This document shows, piece by piece, positions 27,159 through 35,944 of a stretch of 64,000 nucleotides of DNA. The stretch is from contig JBGGOQ010000001.1 in NCBI GenBank assembly GCA_041320695.1, forward strand, positions 558,001-622,000, in the 5' to 3' direction. How positions within the stretch are numbered: position 1 is the stretch's first letter; each line of letters begins with the position of its first letter. Source of the stretch: Caldicellulosiruptoraceae bacterium PP1 (GTDB taxonomy: Bacteria; Bacillota; Thermoanaerobacteria; Caldicellulosiruptorales; Caldicellulosiruptoraceae). Under the pieces are notes generated by a model, which worked only from the letters and a program-made list of their open reading frames with translations, had not been told where the DNA came from and searched no databases. The position numbers were made by a program, and so were the translations under genes.

Positions 27159-29246
27159 TTATTCTTCCTCTTCTTCTTGTAAATTTGCTTTAGCTGCTTC
27201 TATAACTTTATGAGCAATATTTGCTGGAACCTCTTCATATCTTAAAAATTCCATTGAAAAGCTTCCTCGTCCCTGTGTCATAGATCTTAATTCGGTTGCA
27301 TATTTAAACATCTCAGCAAGTGGCACTTCTGCTTCTACTACTTGCATGTTTTTCTCATGCGGTTCCATTCCATGAACTCTTCCACGTCTTCTATTAAGAT
27401 CCCCCATTATATCTCCAGTATAATCATCAGGTACAATAACACTTACCTTCATAATAGGTTCAAGTAATACCGGATTTGCCTGTGCTAATCCTTTTTTATA
27501 AGCAATGGATGTTGCAACCTTAAATGCAAGTTCTGATGAATCAACTGGATGGTATGAACCATCAACTAGAACAGCTTTAAGATTGATAACAGGAAAACCT
27601 GCTAAAACTCCTTTCTTAATGCATTCTCTTAAGCCTTTTTCAACTGCAGGGATGTATTGTTTTGGTACTGCACCACCAAATATTTTCTCTTCAAAAGTGA
27701 GGTCTTCGGTGGGGCCTGGTTCAAATTCTATCCATACATGGCCATATTGTCCATGACCACCTGTCTGCTTTTTATGCTTTCCTTCCATTTTGACCTTCTT
27801 ACGTATTGTCTCTCTATATGGAACTTTAGGGTCTGAAAGATTTACTGATACTCCAAACTTTGCTTTAAGCTTTGAAACAATTACATCAATATGTTGATCA
27901 CCTATTCCATATATAATATTTTGGCCTGTTTCAACATTCTTTTCGATTCTAAATGTTAAATCTTCTTCAGTTAACCTATGAAGGCCTGATGAAATCTTTT
28001 CTTCATCGCCTTTTGATTTTGGTTCAATTGCAAGCATAAGCCATGGTTTTGGAAATTCAATTGGATTAACTCTAAGTGGTCGAGATGGATCATATAAAGT
28101 ATCATTAGTATTAGTATTTTGAAGTTTTGTTAATATACCTATATCACCTGCTTTGAGCTCGTTTACTGGTATTTGTTTTTTGCCTCTTATAATCATTACC
28201 TGGGAAATTTTCTCTTGTTTTTCTGTTGATGAATTAAATACAACAGAATCAGCTTTCAAAACCCCACTTAACACTTTGATAAATGTAATCTTTCCTACAA
28301 ATGGATCTGCAATTGTTTTAAATACAAAGGCACAAAGAGGAGCTTTCTCATTTATTTCAACTTGTATTTCATTATTAGTTTTGATATCTATTGCTTTTAA
28401 TTTCATTCCATCATTTGCAGAAGGTAATAAATTACTTATTATATTCATAAGTTCCTTAATGCCAATATTTTTTAAAGCTGAACCACATGTAACTGGAAAA
28501 ACTGATCGTGTAATTATTCCTGTTTTTAGTCCAGTAATTAGCTCATCTTGAGATATAGTTTCACCTGCGAAATATTTCTCCATTAGCATCTCATCATTTT
28601 CAACAGAAGCCTCTATCAAAGCATTTTTATATTCTTCAATTTTATCAATTAATCTGTCAGGAATTGCTGCCTCCTTGACAGAGTTATTTTCAAACAAAAA
28701 TGCCTTGTTGGAAACTATATCAACTAATCCTAAAAATTTGCCATTTTCAATAATTGGGTATTGAATTGGTATTACTTTATTCCCAAAAGTATCTACTAAT
28801 TGACTTAATACCTTATCAAAGTTAGCATTGTCTTCATCCATTTTATTAACAAAAAACATTAGTGGTTTTTGTCTTTCTTCAGCATACTCCCATGCCTTTT
28901 CTGTTCCAACTTGTACTCCTGTCTTAGCACCTACTAACAAAAGACATGAATCTGCAACTTGAAGGGCTTCAAATACTTCACCAATAAAGTCAAAATAGCC
29001 AGGTGTATCAAGTATATTTATTTTGTAGTCGTTCCATTCAAATGGTTCAACAGTTGTAGAAATTGATATTCTTCTTTTTATCTCTTCAGGATCAAAATCT
29101 GATACAGTTGTTCCATCTTCTGTTTTGCCTATTCTATCAGTGCATTTAGCATTAAATAAAAGTGCATCAGTAAGTATTGTTTTTCCATCGCCACCATGCC
29201 CAAGTAAAGCAACGTTTTTGATAAATTGTGGAGCATATTCTTTCAT
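27159..29246 (-). CDS. Elongation factor G-like GTPase (EF-G paralogue)
   Basis: A 695-residue translational GTPase with EF-G domain order. The P-loop is GHGGDGKT and G4 is NKMD. The G3 motif reads DTPGYFDF rather than DTPGH, so the catalytic His is Tyr. Domains II-V follow (GGHGQYGHVWIEFEP in domain IV; GDLNRRRGRVHGM in domain V). This is the EF-G-like family seen beside a standard fusA in many Clostridia, with unclear function. No rps or tuf genes are near it. A GTG six bases upstream is too close to AGGGGGA, so ATG 29246 is used. There is no terminator before the zinc-ribbon promoter. Confidence 0.9.
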   Translation of the reverse strand: MKEYAPQFIKNVALLGHGGDGKTILTDALLFNAKCTDRIGKTEDGTTVSDFDPEEIKRRISISTTVEPFEWNDYKINILDTPGYFDFIGEVFEALQVADSCLLLVGAKTGVQVGTEKAWEYAEERQKPLMFFVNKMDEDNANFDKVLSQLVDTFGNKVIPIQYPIIENGKFLGLVDIVSNKAFLFENNSVKEAAIPDRLIDKIEEYKNALIEASVENDEMLMEKYFAGETISQDELITGLKTGIITRSVFPVTCGSALKNIGIKELMNIISNLLPSANDGMKLKAIDIKTNNEIQVEINEKAPLCAFVFKTIADPFVGKITFIKVLSGVLKADSVVFNSSTEKQEKISQVMIIRGKKQIPVNELKAGDIGILTKLQNTNTNDTLYDPSRPLRVNPIEFPKPWLMLAIEPKSKGDEEKISSGLHRLTEEDLTFRIEKNVETGQNIIYGIGDQHIDVIVSKLKAKFGVSVNLSDPKVPYRETIRKKVKMEGKHKKQTGGHGQYGHVWIEFEPGPTEDLTFEEKIFGGAVPKQYIPAVEKGLRECIKKGVLAGFPVINLKAVLVDGSYHPVDSSELAFKVATSIAYKKGLAQANPVLLEPIMKVSVIVPDDYTGDIMGDLNRRRGRVHGMEPHEKNMQVVEAEVPLAEMFKYATELRSMTQGRGSFSMEFLRYEEVPANIAHKVIEAAKANLQEEEEE

Positions 29247-29277
29247 AGCCACATTCCCCCTAAAGTTTTATTAAACA

Positions 29278-29305
29278 TATATAAAATATTCGACACTAAA
29301 TTCAA
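29278..29305 (-). promoter_or_regulatory. Possible promoter of the EF-G-like gene
   Basis: TTGAAT (29305-29300), 16 bases, TATATA (29283-29278), 32 bases before the ATG. The region is very AT-rich, so this is only a fair match. Confidence 0.4.
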
Positions 29306-29398
29306 AAATCCTTTAAAATTTAAACAATAACACTGTTATAACTATATAAATTTATCCTACATTATATTTAATATATACTTACTTTTTAATATATTTTC

Positions 29399-29427
29399 TT
29401 GAATGTCAATGCTATTAATTGTAAAAT
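29399..29427 (+). promoter_or_regulatory. Promoter of the HD-GYP gene
   Basis: TTGAAT (29399-29404), 17 bases, TAAAAT (29422-29427), 46 bases before the TTG start. Confidence 0.6.
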
Positions 29428-29473
29428 GTATATATAGACATCATATTAACTAAATTTATACGGGGGAATTTTA

Positions 29474-30526
29474 TTGAAAAAGGTTAGATTAAATGAAGTT
29501 AATGAAGGTATGAGGGTTGCCAGAGATATATTTGCAAATAATGGTAAACTTTTGATTCCTGAAGGCTTTATATTAAAATCAAGTCATATAAACAAACTAA
29601 AAGAATATGATATAGAGTATATCTACATATTTGACCAAATAGAAGAAAATTATATATTAGAAGAAGTTATATACCATGAAACCTTTAGAACAGTTCAAGA
29701 TTTAATGATTTCTGCAAAAAATGGTTATGCTTTAGATACTGATGTTGCAAAAGAAGTAGTTAATGATGTTGTTGATAAAATAATAGAAAATGAAGACATT
29801 TTTTTAAAGATTATTGGTTTTAGAGATGTTGATAACTATACATATTTTCATTCAGTAGATGTATGTGTTTTTTCTGCTATAATAGGTAAAATACTCGATT
29901 TCGATAAAAAAAGAATTGAAAATATAGCATTAGCTGCACTTTTTCATGATTTTGGTAAAATGAAAATTGGTCCTGAAATTTTAAATAAACCAACTAAACT
30001 TTCTGATGATGAATACGAGGAAATCAAAAAACATACAATATACGGATATCAATTGATAAAGCAAATGGGAGAAGTATCTGAAGAAGTTGCAGAGGGGGCA
30101 CTTTTGCATCATGAAAAGTTAGATGGAAGTGGTTATCCTTTAAAATTAAAAGGTGATAAAATCCCATTAATTGCTAAAATAATTACCATTGCAGACGTTT
30201 ATGATGCTCTTACTGCTGATAGGGTTTATAAGAAAAAAATTGTTCCAACAAAGGCTGCTGACTATCTATTAAAATATTCAGGAATTTACTTTGATGGAAC
30301 AATTGTTCATAGATTTATTAACCATGTCGTTCAATATCCTAAAGGATGTTTTGTTGTTTTAAATACTGGTGAAATAGCAATAGTATATGAAGAAAATCCA
30401 TTTAATAAAACTAGACCAATAATAAAAGTGGTCTCAAGAAACTCTGGACCACCTGTATTTAAGCCTTATTATGTGGATTTAGCTGTTGATTCAACAAGAG
30501 AAATTATTGATGTTGTGAATTACTAA
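29474..30526 (+). CDS. HD-GYP domain phosphodiesterase
   Basis: A 350-residue cytoplasmic protein. The N-terminal domain (1-60; EGMRVARDIFANNGKLLIPE) is a small beta module common to clostridial HD-GYP proteins. The HD-GYP domain (about 125-290) has HSVDVCVFSAIIG, the HD pair in ALFHDFGKMKIG, the second His set HTIYGYQLIKQ and the signature HHEKLDGSGYP. Intact metal ligands and GYP suggest hydrolysis of c-di-GMP or a related cyclic dinucleotide. The start is TTG 29474 behind GGGGGA. Its stop overlaps the convergent tsaD stop. A link to the c-di-GMP-type motif in PilB is inference. Confidence 0.93.
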   Translation: MKKVRLNEVNEGMRVARDIFANNGKLLIPEGFILKSSHINKLKEYDIEYIYIFDQIEENYILEEVIYHETFRTVQDLMISAKNGYALDTDVAKEVVNDVVDKIIENEDIFLKIIGFRDVDNYTYFHSVDVCVFSAIIGKILDFDKKRIENIALAALFHDFGKMKIGPEILNKPTKLSDDEYEEIKKHTIYGYQLIKQMGEVSEEVAEGALLHHEKLDGSGYPLKLKGDKIPLIAKIITIADVYDALTADRVYKKKIVPTKAADYLLKYSGIYFDGTIVHRFINHVVQYPKGCFVVLNTGEIAIVYEENPFNKTRPIIKVVSRNSGPPVFKPYYVDLAVDSTREIIDVVNY

Positions 30527-31539
30527 ATACTATTCTTACTTACCAAACTTATATATGGGACTGCATTAATTGAGAGACTGTTTTCTTCACCATTAATATA
30601 TTTAAAGTATCCATTTGATGCTATCATAGCAGCATTATCTGTGCAATATTTAATTTCTGGAATATAAAGCTTAATATCATTATTAAGGCAGGAATTTAAC
30701 AGTTCTTGCCTTAATTTTGTATTTGCAGCAACACCACCTGCAATTGCTACCTTTTTAATACCTGTCTCAAAACATAAATTAATTACTCTTTTAATAAGAG
30801 TATTTACCGCAGTCTTTTGAAATGAAGCAACAACATCTTCAACTTTAAAATCTTCTTTTTTCTGTTTCATAGTATTTATATGATTTATAACTGCTGATTT
30901 TAATCCACTAAAGCTAAAATCATAAGGATTTTCTAAATTAGCGTCAGGATATATATACCTATTTTCATTGCCATCTTTAGCTAATTTATCAATTATTGGA
31001 CCACCTGGATATCCTAAATTTAAATACCTTGCTATCTTATCAAAAGCTTCACCAACTGCATCATCTCGTGTTTTCCCATAAACTTTATAGTTATTATATC
31101 TTTCCATTACAAGTATATTGGTATGCCCACCCGAAACAACAAGTACAATTAATGGAGGCTCTAAATCTTTATGTGTCAAAAAATTTGCAAAAATATGACC
31201 TTCAACATGATTTACTCCAACAAAAGGCTTTTTTAATGAATAACTTAATCCTTTTGCAAATGATAAACCTACTAAAAGTGAACCTACTAATCCAGGGCCA
31301 TAAGTAGCTGAAATTACATCTATATCATTTATACTGATTTTAGCATCTTTTATACATTTATCAACAACATAAGATATCTTTTCAACATGTTTTCGTGAAG
31401 CAATCTCAGGAACAACTCCACCAAACTGAGTGTGTATATCAATTTGAGAATACACAATATTTGATAATACATTTCTTCCATCTTCTACAATAGCAGCAGA
31501 AGTTTCATCACATGATGATTCAATTCCAAGAACAAGCAT
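30523..31539 (-). CDS. tsaD: tRNA N6-threonylcarbamoyladenosine transferase TsaD
   Basis: A 338-residue ASKHA-fold enzyme that, with TsaB and TsaE, transfers threonylcarbamoyl to A37 of ANN-decoding tRNAs. MLVLGIESSCDETSAAIVED, the metal-binding HVEGH, ATYGPGLVGSLLVG, SGGHTNILV and GGVAANTKLRQEL are present. Length is normal. The ATG has AAGGGAAG upstream. The stop overlaps that of the HD-GYP gene by 3-4 bases, with no terminator between these convergent genes. Confidence 0.97.
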   Translation of the reverse strand: MLVLGIESSCDETSAAIVEDGRNVLSNIVYSQIDIHTQFGGVVPEIASRKHVEKISYVVDKCIKDAKISINDIDVISATYGPGLVGSLLVGLSFAKGLSYSLKKPFVGVNHVEGHIFANFLTHKDLEPPLIVLVVSGGHTNILVMERYNNYKVYGKTRDDAVGEAFDKIARYLNLGYPGGPIIDKLAKDGNENRYIYPDANLENPYDFSFSGLKSAVINHINTMKQKKEDFKVEDVVASFQKTAVNTLIKRVINLCFETGIKKVAIAGGVAANTKLRQELLNSCLNNDIKLYIPEIKYCTDNAAMIASNGYFKYINGEENSLSINAVPYISLVSKNSI

Positions 31540-31572
31540 TAAAATCTTCCCTTCTTAATCTTGGTTCAATAT

Positions 31573-31601
31573 ATTATATATCAATTTTAATTTTTTATAA
31601 A
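31573..31601 (-). promoter_or_regulatory. Promoter of tsaD
   Basis: TTTATA (-35, 31601-31596), 17 bases, TATAAT (-10, 31578-31573), 34 bases upstream of the ATG. Confidence 0.55.
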
Positions 31602-31624
31602 GGTTATAAATTGCAAATTTATTT

Positions 31625-31633
31625 TGTTATAAT
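31625..31633 (+). promoter_or_regulatory. Extended -10 promoter of uppP
   Basis: TGTTATAAT (31625-31633) is a perfect extended -10; no convincing -35 is spaced for it. It lies 36 bases before the TTG start. Confidence 0.5.
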
Positions 31634-31668
31634 ATAAGAGATTATTTTTTTAAAAGGAGGCGTTATAA

Positions 31669-32460
31669 TTGAGCATAATTCAAGCTACTATTTTAGGAAT
31701 TCTTCAAGGTTTAGGTGAGTTTTTACCAATTTCAAGTTCAGCTCACCTTATTATCTTTCCATGGCTTTTGGGTTGGAAAGAACATTCTTTAGTCTTTGAT
31801 GTAGCTCTCCATTTAGGAACACTTGTAGCAGTTTTAGGTTACTTTTGGAAGGATTTTTTTGAAATAATTTTGAATGGTTTAACAAAGCCAAAATCTGAAA
31901 AAGGAAAGCTTCTGTGGTTTATTATTATAGCTACAATACCAGGAGCTATTTTTGGATTTTTACTTGAAAACACAGTTGAAAATGTTTTTAGAGTTCAATA
32001 TCTTCTAATTGCTATAGTATTAGCGTTATTTGGTGTTATTCTTTATTATGCTGATAAAAAAGGTAAAAATACTATTTCATTAGATAAGTTAAATATCTTT
32101 CATGCTTTTTTTATCGGTTTATCACAAGCTTTTGCAATATTCCCTGGTATTTCTCGTTCAGGTATTACAATGACAACTGGATTGTTTTTGGGACTTAAAA
32201 AAGAAACTGCTGCAAAATTTTCATTTTTGATGTCAGCGCCAATTATTTTTGGAGCTGGTGTTTTACAGTTGGCAAAAAACATAACAGAAATAAGGCATGA
32301 ATTAACTCCATTTATTATTGGATTTTTAGTATCATGTTTTGTCGGTTTTTTTGCAATACATTTTCTACTTAATTTTGTTAAAAAAGCTGGTTTTAAGGTG
32401 TTTTCATACTACAGATTTATTTTAGCTTTGATTATTATTGTTGTGTATATTGTTAGATAA
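31669..32460 (+). CDS. uppP: Undecaprenyl-diphosphatase UppP (BacA)
   Basis: A 263-residue integral membrane phosphatase that recycles undecaprenyl pyrophosphate for wall synthesis and gives bacitracin tolerance. The (E/Q)XXXE-type motif region [17 protein letters not shown] and the second motif [14 protein letters not shown] are intact, and about 7-8 membrane segments are visible. The start is TTG 31669 behind AAAAGGAGG. The last 39 bases overlap the end of the convergent YkvI-like gene. Confidence 0.97.
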   Translation: MSIIQATILGILQGLGEFLPISSSAHLIIFPWLLGWKEHSLVFDVALHLGTLVAVLGYFWKDFFEIILNGLTKPKSEKGKLLWFIIIATIPGAIFGFLLENTVENVFRVQYLLIAIVLALFGVILYYADKKGKNTISLDKLNIFHAFFIGLSQAFAIFPGISRSGITMTTGLFLGLKKETAAKFSFLMSAPIIFGAGVLQLAKNITEIRHELTPFIIGFLVSCFVGFFAIHFLLNFVKKAGFKVFSYYRFILALIIIVVYIVR

Positions 32461-33387
32461 CACTTGAACAGATAAAATTATAATTAATGGAACCCCCATA
32501 TAACCTATTATAGTGTATAAATTCCTTAATACATCCTTAAAATCAAAAAAACCTACAAATAATGCTGTTAATAATAAATAATTACCTATTTTGCTACTTG
32601 GACTTGAGTAATAAATACCTATATAATTAGATAATATTGTAGTTAGTATTTCTAATGACATGCATATAAGTAAAGGCTTTTCATATACTGTATTTTTACT
32701 TATTTCTATTAATGGCATAGATTTGTCTATGCTTAAACTATTTGAAAAAATGGATGCATTTATTAATTGAATTAATAAAAAAATTATGCATGTAGCTATT
32801 GATATTGAAATATTAATAGTTTTTTTATGATATCTTTCTCTTAACCTAAGAATAATTGGCAAACATATTATTGAGTTAAAGGAAGAATAAATGATTGGCC
32901 ATTTCATATTTTCAATTAAATTTAGGTCAAGTTTAAATGATATATTTACTTTATTAATACTAAAAATAGCTAATGAAATTGTTAAGAAAATCATAAAAAA
33001 CATAATAATTTTATTTACACTCATAATACCTGTTAATCCTTGAAGATATATAAGAATACTTATAGAGAAACATATAAGCCCAAATACAATTTTGTTAATT
33101 CCAAAAATTTCTTGCCCTATTTGTGAAAATGCTGAAAACATAACAGATAATGATACAAAAGAAAAAATTAAAGTATATAGTTTCACAATTTTTTTGTTAA
33201 ACTTATTGTTAATATCAATTTGAATAAATATTTTTAATACGAAGTATATAATAATACAAGAAATAAAAATATAAATAAAGCTATTTCCATTAAACCTTGT
33301 AAAGAAATAAAAAACCTCTTGCCCTGTTGAAAAGCCAGCACCTACAATACTGCCCAAAATAATTGATGTAATTGCAAGAATATCCAT
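32422..33387 (-). CDS. YkvI-like membrane protein
   Basis: A 321-residue protein with about 10 membrane segments. The N-terminal sequence [20 protein letters not shown] matches the glycine-rich first helix of the YkvI family, distant relatives of APC transporters; the substrate is unknown. Start choice is uncertain: ATG 33387 begins the family-like sequence but has no clear ribosome-binding site, and a longer frame back to TTG 33483 would cross the dedA start. Its 3' end overlaps uppP by 39 bases, so transcripts of the two genes are complementary there. Confidence 0.75.
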   Translation of the reverse strand: MDILAITSIILGSIVGAGFSTGQEVFYFFTRFNGNSFIYIFISCIIIYFVLKIFIQIDINNKFNKKIVKLYTLIFSFVSLSVMFSAFSQIGQEIFGINKIVFGLICFSISILIYLQGLTGIMSVNKIIMFFMIFLTISLAIFSINKVNISFKLDLNLIENMKWPIIYSSFNSIICLPIILRLRERYHKKTINISISIATCIIFLLIQLINASIFSNSLSIDKSMPLIEISKNTVYEKPLLICMSLEILTTILSNYIGIYYSSPSSKIGNYLLLTALFVGFFDFKDVLRNLYTIIGYMGVPLIIILSVQVLSNNIHNNNNQS

Positions 33388-33470
33388 TTTGATATTATAA
33401 AATTTTCTCAATAATAATCTTATTTTAACAATACCTAATATATTCAAAAAACCATTATGGAGGATAATAA

Positions 33471-34094
33471 ATGATTGAAACAATAAAAAGTTTTTTTGTT
33501 GCTATCGCAGAATATCTATCTCAATTTGGACATTTAGGTATATTTATTGGAATGACTTTAGAAAGTGCTTGTATCCCAATTCCAAGTGAGGTTATTTTAC
33601 CTCTTGGCGGTTATATGGTATATAAAGGAATTGGCAGCATTTTTTCAATGAGTTTAGTTGCTACTTTAGGTTGTTATGCTGGTTCTGTTTTAGCATATGT
33701 TGTTGGGTACTATGGTGGGAGACCGTTTATTTTGAAATATGGGAAGTACTTTTTTATATCAAAACATGACTTTGAAAAGGCAGAAAAATTCTTTAATAAA
33801 AGAGGAGAAATTACTATTTTCTTAAGTAGATTACTGCCTGTAATAAGAACATTTATATCACTACCTGCTGGTATTGCAAGAATGAATTTTGCTAAGTTTT
33901 CTTTTTATACTATTATTGGCTCTTTCCCTTGGTCCTTATTTTTTGTATATTTAGGTAAAAAACTTGGTGATAATTGGAAAAGTATTGGTGAACACCTAAA
34001 AGCATTTGATAATATTATAATTGTTGCTGTATTACTAGCTATAATAATTTTTATATCTTTTAAAATTTCCTCAAAATTTAAAAAAAGTGTTTAA
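33471..34094 (+). CDS. DedA-family membrane protein
   Basis: A 207-residue DedA/VTT-domain protein. Hallmarks are the acidic/Pro-rich re-entrant segment MTLESACIPIPSEVILPLGG, GYYGGRPFILKYGKYFFIS, and FLSRLLPVIRTFISLPAGIA with the family arginines. DedA proteins include undecaprenyl-phosphate and lipid transporters that return carrier lipid to the inner leaflet; the uppP gene 1 kb away fits that theme, but the substrate is inference. ATG 33471 follows GGAGG. Confidence 0.92.
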   Translation: MIETIKSFFVAIAEYLSQFGHLGIFIGMTLESACIPIPSEVILPLGGYMVYKGIGSIFSMSLVATLGCYAGSVLAYVVGYYGGRPFILKYGKYFFISKHDFEKAEKFFNKRGEITIFLSRLLPVIRTFISLPAGIARMNFAKFSFYTIIGSFPWSLFFVYLGKKLGDNWKSIGEHLKAFDNIIIVAVLLAIIIFISFKISSKFKKSV

Positions 34095-34161
34095 AATATT
34101 GTATAATTATTTATTAAGTTGTATAATTATGTACAAATAATTATATGATGAGGTTATGAGG

Positions 34162-35373
34162 ATGAATTTAGAAAGTATTATTAATTTAGATGAACAATAT
34201 TATATGAATGTATTTGGGAAAAGAATACCTATTGTTTTCGAAAAAGGTAAAGGTTGTTATTTATATGATAGCAACAACAAAAAATACTTAGATTTTATAT
34301 CTGGAATTGCAGTAAATTCATTAGGACACTGCCATAAAAGATTGACAGAAGCAATTATTGACCAAGCTAATAAGTTAATTCATACTTCAAGCTTATACTA
34401 TATAAAAAATCAAGCCTTACTTGCACAAAAACTTTGTAATAAAAGTATTTTCGATAAGGCATTTTTCTGCAATTCAGGTGCTGAAGCTGTAGAGGGTGCC
34501 ATTAAATTAATACGAAAGTATTTTTATTCTAAAGGCCAGAATAGATATGAAATTATTACTTTAAAAAATGCTTTCCATGGAAGGACTTTAGCTACAGTTA
34601 CAGCAACAGGAAAAGATAAATATAAAAAGCCTTATGAACCTTTACCACGAGGATTTAAAAATATTGAAAAAGATATAGAAATAATTAAAAATTCAATAAA
34701 TGAAAATACAGCTGCTATAATGATTGAACTTGTACAGGGTGAAGGCGGAGTAAATGTTCTTGATAAGAGCTTTGTAAAAGATATCGAAAATATCTGTAGA
34801 GAAAATAATATTCTTTTTGTAATAGATGAGGTTCAAACAGGAATTGGTAGATGTGGCTCACTTTTTGCTTATGAGCTTTATGATATTAGCCCTGATATTA
34901 TAACACTTGCAAAAGGTTTAGGCGGCGGTATACCTATTGGTGCAGTCCTTTGTAAAGAAGATGTTGCAGCATTTGAACCAGGGGACCATGGTTCAACATT
35001 TGGTGGCAATCCTTTTGCAACTCGAATTGCCTTAGAGGTATTAAATGTAATTGAAGAAGAAGACCTTTTAACAAATGTAAATAATATAGGAAAGCTTTTT
35101 TTAGAAGGACTTAAAGATATAAAAAATAAAATAACTTCAATTGTTGATGTAAGGGGTCTTGGTCTATTAATTGGTGTTGAATTTAAATCTAATGTAAAAG
35201 AGCTTAACTTATTGTTAGCTCAAAACGGACTTCTTGCTAGTATGAGTGGTGAAGGAAATGTTATTAGATTTGCACCACCATTAATTGTTAATGAAGAGGC
35301 TATAAATGAAGCGTTAAATATTTTCGAAAATGTGGTGAGACACTATGAAAACGTGGGAGGATTTAATAAATAG
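34162..35373 (+). CDS. argD: Acetylornithine aminotransferase-like class III enzyme
   Basis: A 403-residue PLP-dependent class III aminotransferase. Features: [46 protein letters not shown] and the PLP lysine in [33 protein letters not shown] follows. The sequence fits ArgD, which makes N-acetylornithine in arginine synthesis, but no other arg gene is nearby, so a related omega-aminotransferase role is possible. ATG 34156 is 2 bases from GATGAGG; the next ATG (34162) is 8 bases away and preferred. The 3' end overlaps the glycosylase gene by 29 bases. Confidence 0.85.
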   Translation: MNLESIINLDEQYYMNVFGKRIPIVFEKGKGCYLYDSNNKKYLDFISGIAVNSLGHCHKRLTEAIIDQANKLIHTSSLYYIKNQALLAQKLCNKSIFDKAFFCNSGAEAVEGAIKLIRKYFYSKGQNRYEIITLKNAFHGRTLATVTATGKDKYKKPYEPLPRGFKNIEKDIEIIKNSINENTAAIMIELVQGEGGVNVLDKSFVKDIENICRENNILFVIDEVQTGIGRCGSLFAYELYDISPDIITLAKGLGGGIPIGAVLCKEDVAAFEPGDHGSTFGGNPFATRIALEVLNVIEEEDLLTNVNNIGKLFLEGLKDIKNKITSIVDVRGLGLLIGVEFKSNVKELNLLLAQNGLLASMSGEGNVIRFAPPLIVNEEAINEALNIFENVVRHYENVGGFNK

Positions 35374-35908
35374 TTGTAATTCTTGCACTAAATGTTCAAT
35401 ACATTCTTCAAGAACTAATGTTGTTATTGGTGATGGTAATATTAATGCAAAGCTTATGTTTATCGGTGAAGCACCAGGCGAAGATGAAGATAAAATGGGT
35501 AAGCCCTTTGTTGGAAAGGCTGGTAAACTACTTGAACTTGCTTTAGATAGCCTTGAGCTAAATAGAGAAAGAGATTTTTATATTTGTAACATTATTAAAT
35601 GTAGACCACCAAATAATAGAGTACCAACAGAAAATGAGGCTCAAAATTGTTTGCCATTTTTAAGAGCACAGGTTTCATTGATAAAACCAAAGATTATAGT
35701 TTGCCTTGGAGCCACCGCTATGAAATATATATTAGGAAAAGATTTAAAGATAACCCAAGATAGAGGTCGTTGGTTTAAAAAAGGGGATTTTGATATAATA
35801 GCTACATATCACCCCGCAGCACTACTAAGAGACCCAAATAAAAAAGAGGATTTTTATAAGGATTTGAAGAGTGTTGTGAATTTATATAAACAAATAAAAG
35901 AAGACTAA
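35345..35908 (+). CDS. udg: Family 4 uracil-DNA glycosylase
   Basis: A 187-residue [4Fe-4S] uracil-DNA glycosylase that removes uracil from DNA. Motif A is [20 protein letters not shown] (starting near residue 39) and motif [10 protein letters not shown]. Cluster cysteines are in SCTKC near the N-terminus, KCRPPNNR and QNCLPF. This family is typical of thermophiles and many Clostridia. The ATG lies inside the end of the aminotransferase gene, whose stop is 29 bases later, so the two are co-translated. Confidence 0.94.
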   Translation: MKTWEDLINSCNSCTKCSIHSSRTNVVIGDGNINAKLMFIGEAPGEDEDKMGKPFVGKAGKLLELALDSLELNRERDFYICNIIKCRPPNNRVPTENEAQNCLPFLRAQVSLIKPKIIVCLGATAMKYILGKDLKITQDRGRWFKKGDFDIIATYHPAALLRDPNKKEDFYKDLKSVVNLYKQIKED

Positions 35909-35938
35909 GGTTTTTGCCTTAGTCTTCTTTCTTTTATA
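35893..35938. terminator. Bidirectional terminator between udg and the pilus operon end
   Basis: A perfect 14-bp stem, AAAGAAGACTAAGG (35897-35910) with CCTTAGTCTTCTTT (35917-35930), loop of 6, followed by CTTTTAT on the plus strand and TTATTTG on the minus strand. The udg stop codon is inside the stem. Confidence 0.9.
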
Positions 35939-35944
35939 CTTTAA

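Noticed and set aside
29327-29339. 13-base palindrome ATAACACTGTTAT in the EF-G/HD-GYP gap
   Set aside because: The symmetry is real but lies well away from both predicted promoters in very AT-rich DNA, so no function is supported.
33388-33483. Longer N-terminus for the YkvI-like protein (TTG at 33483)
   Set aside because: It would overlap the dedA start and ribosome-binding site, and the added residues do not resemble the family N-terminus.
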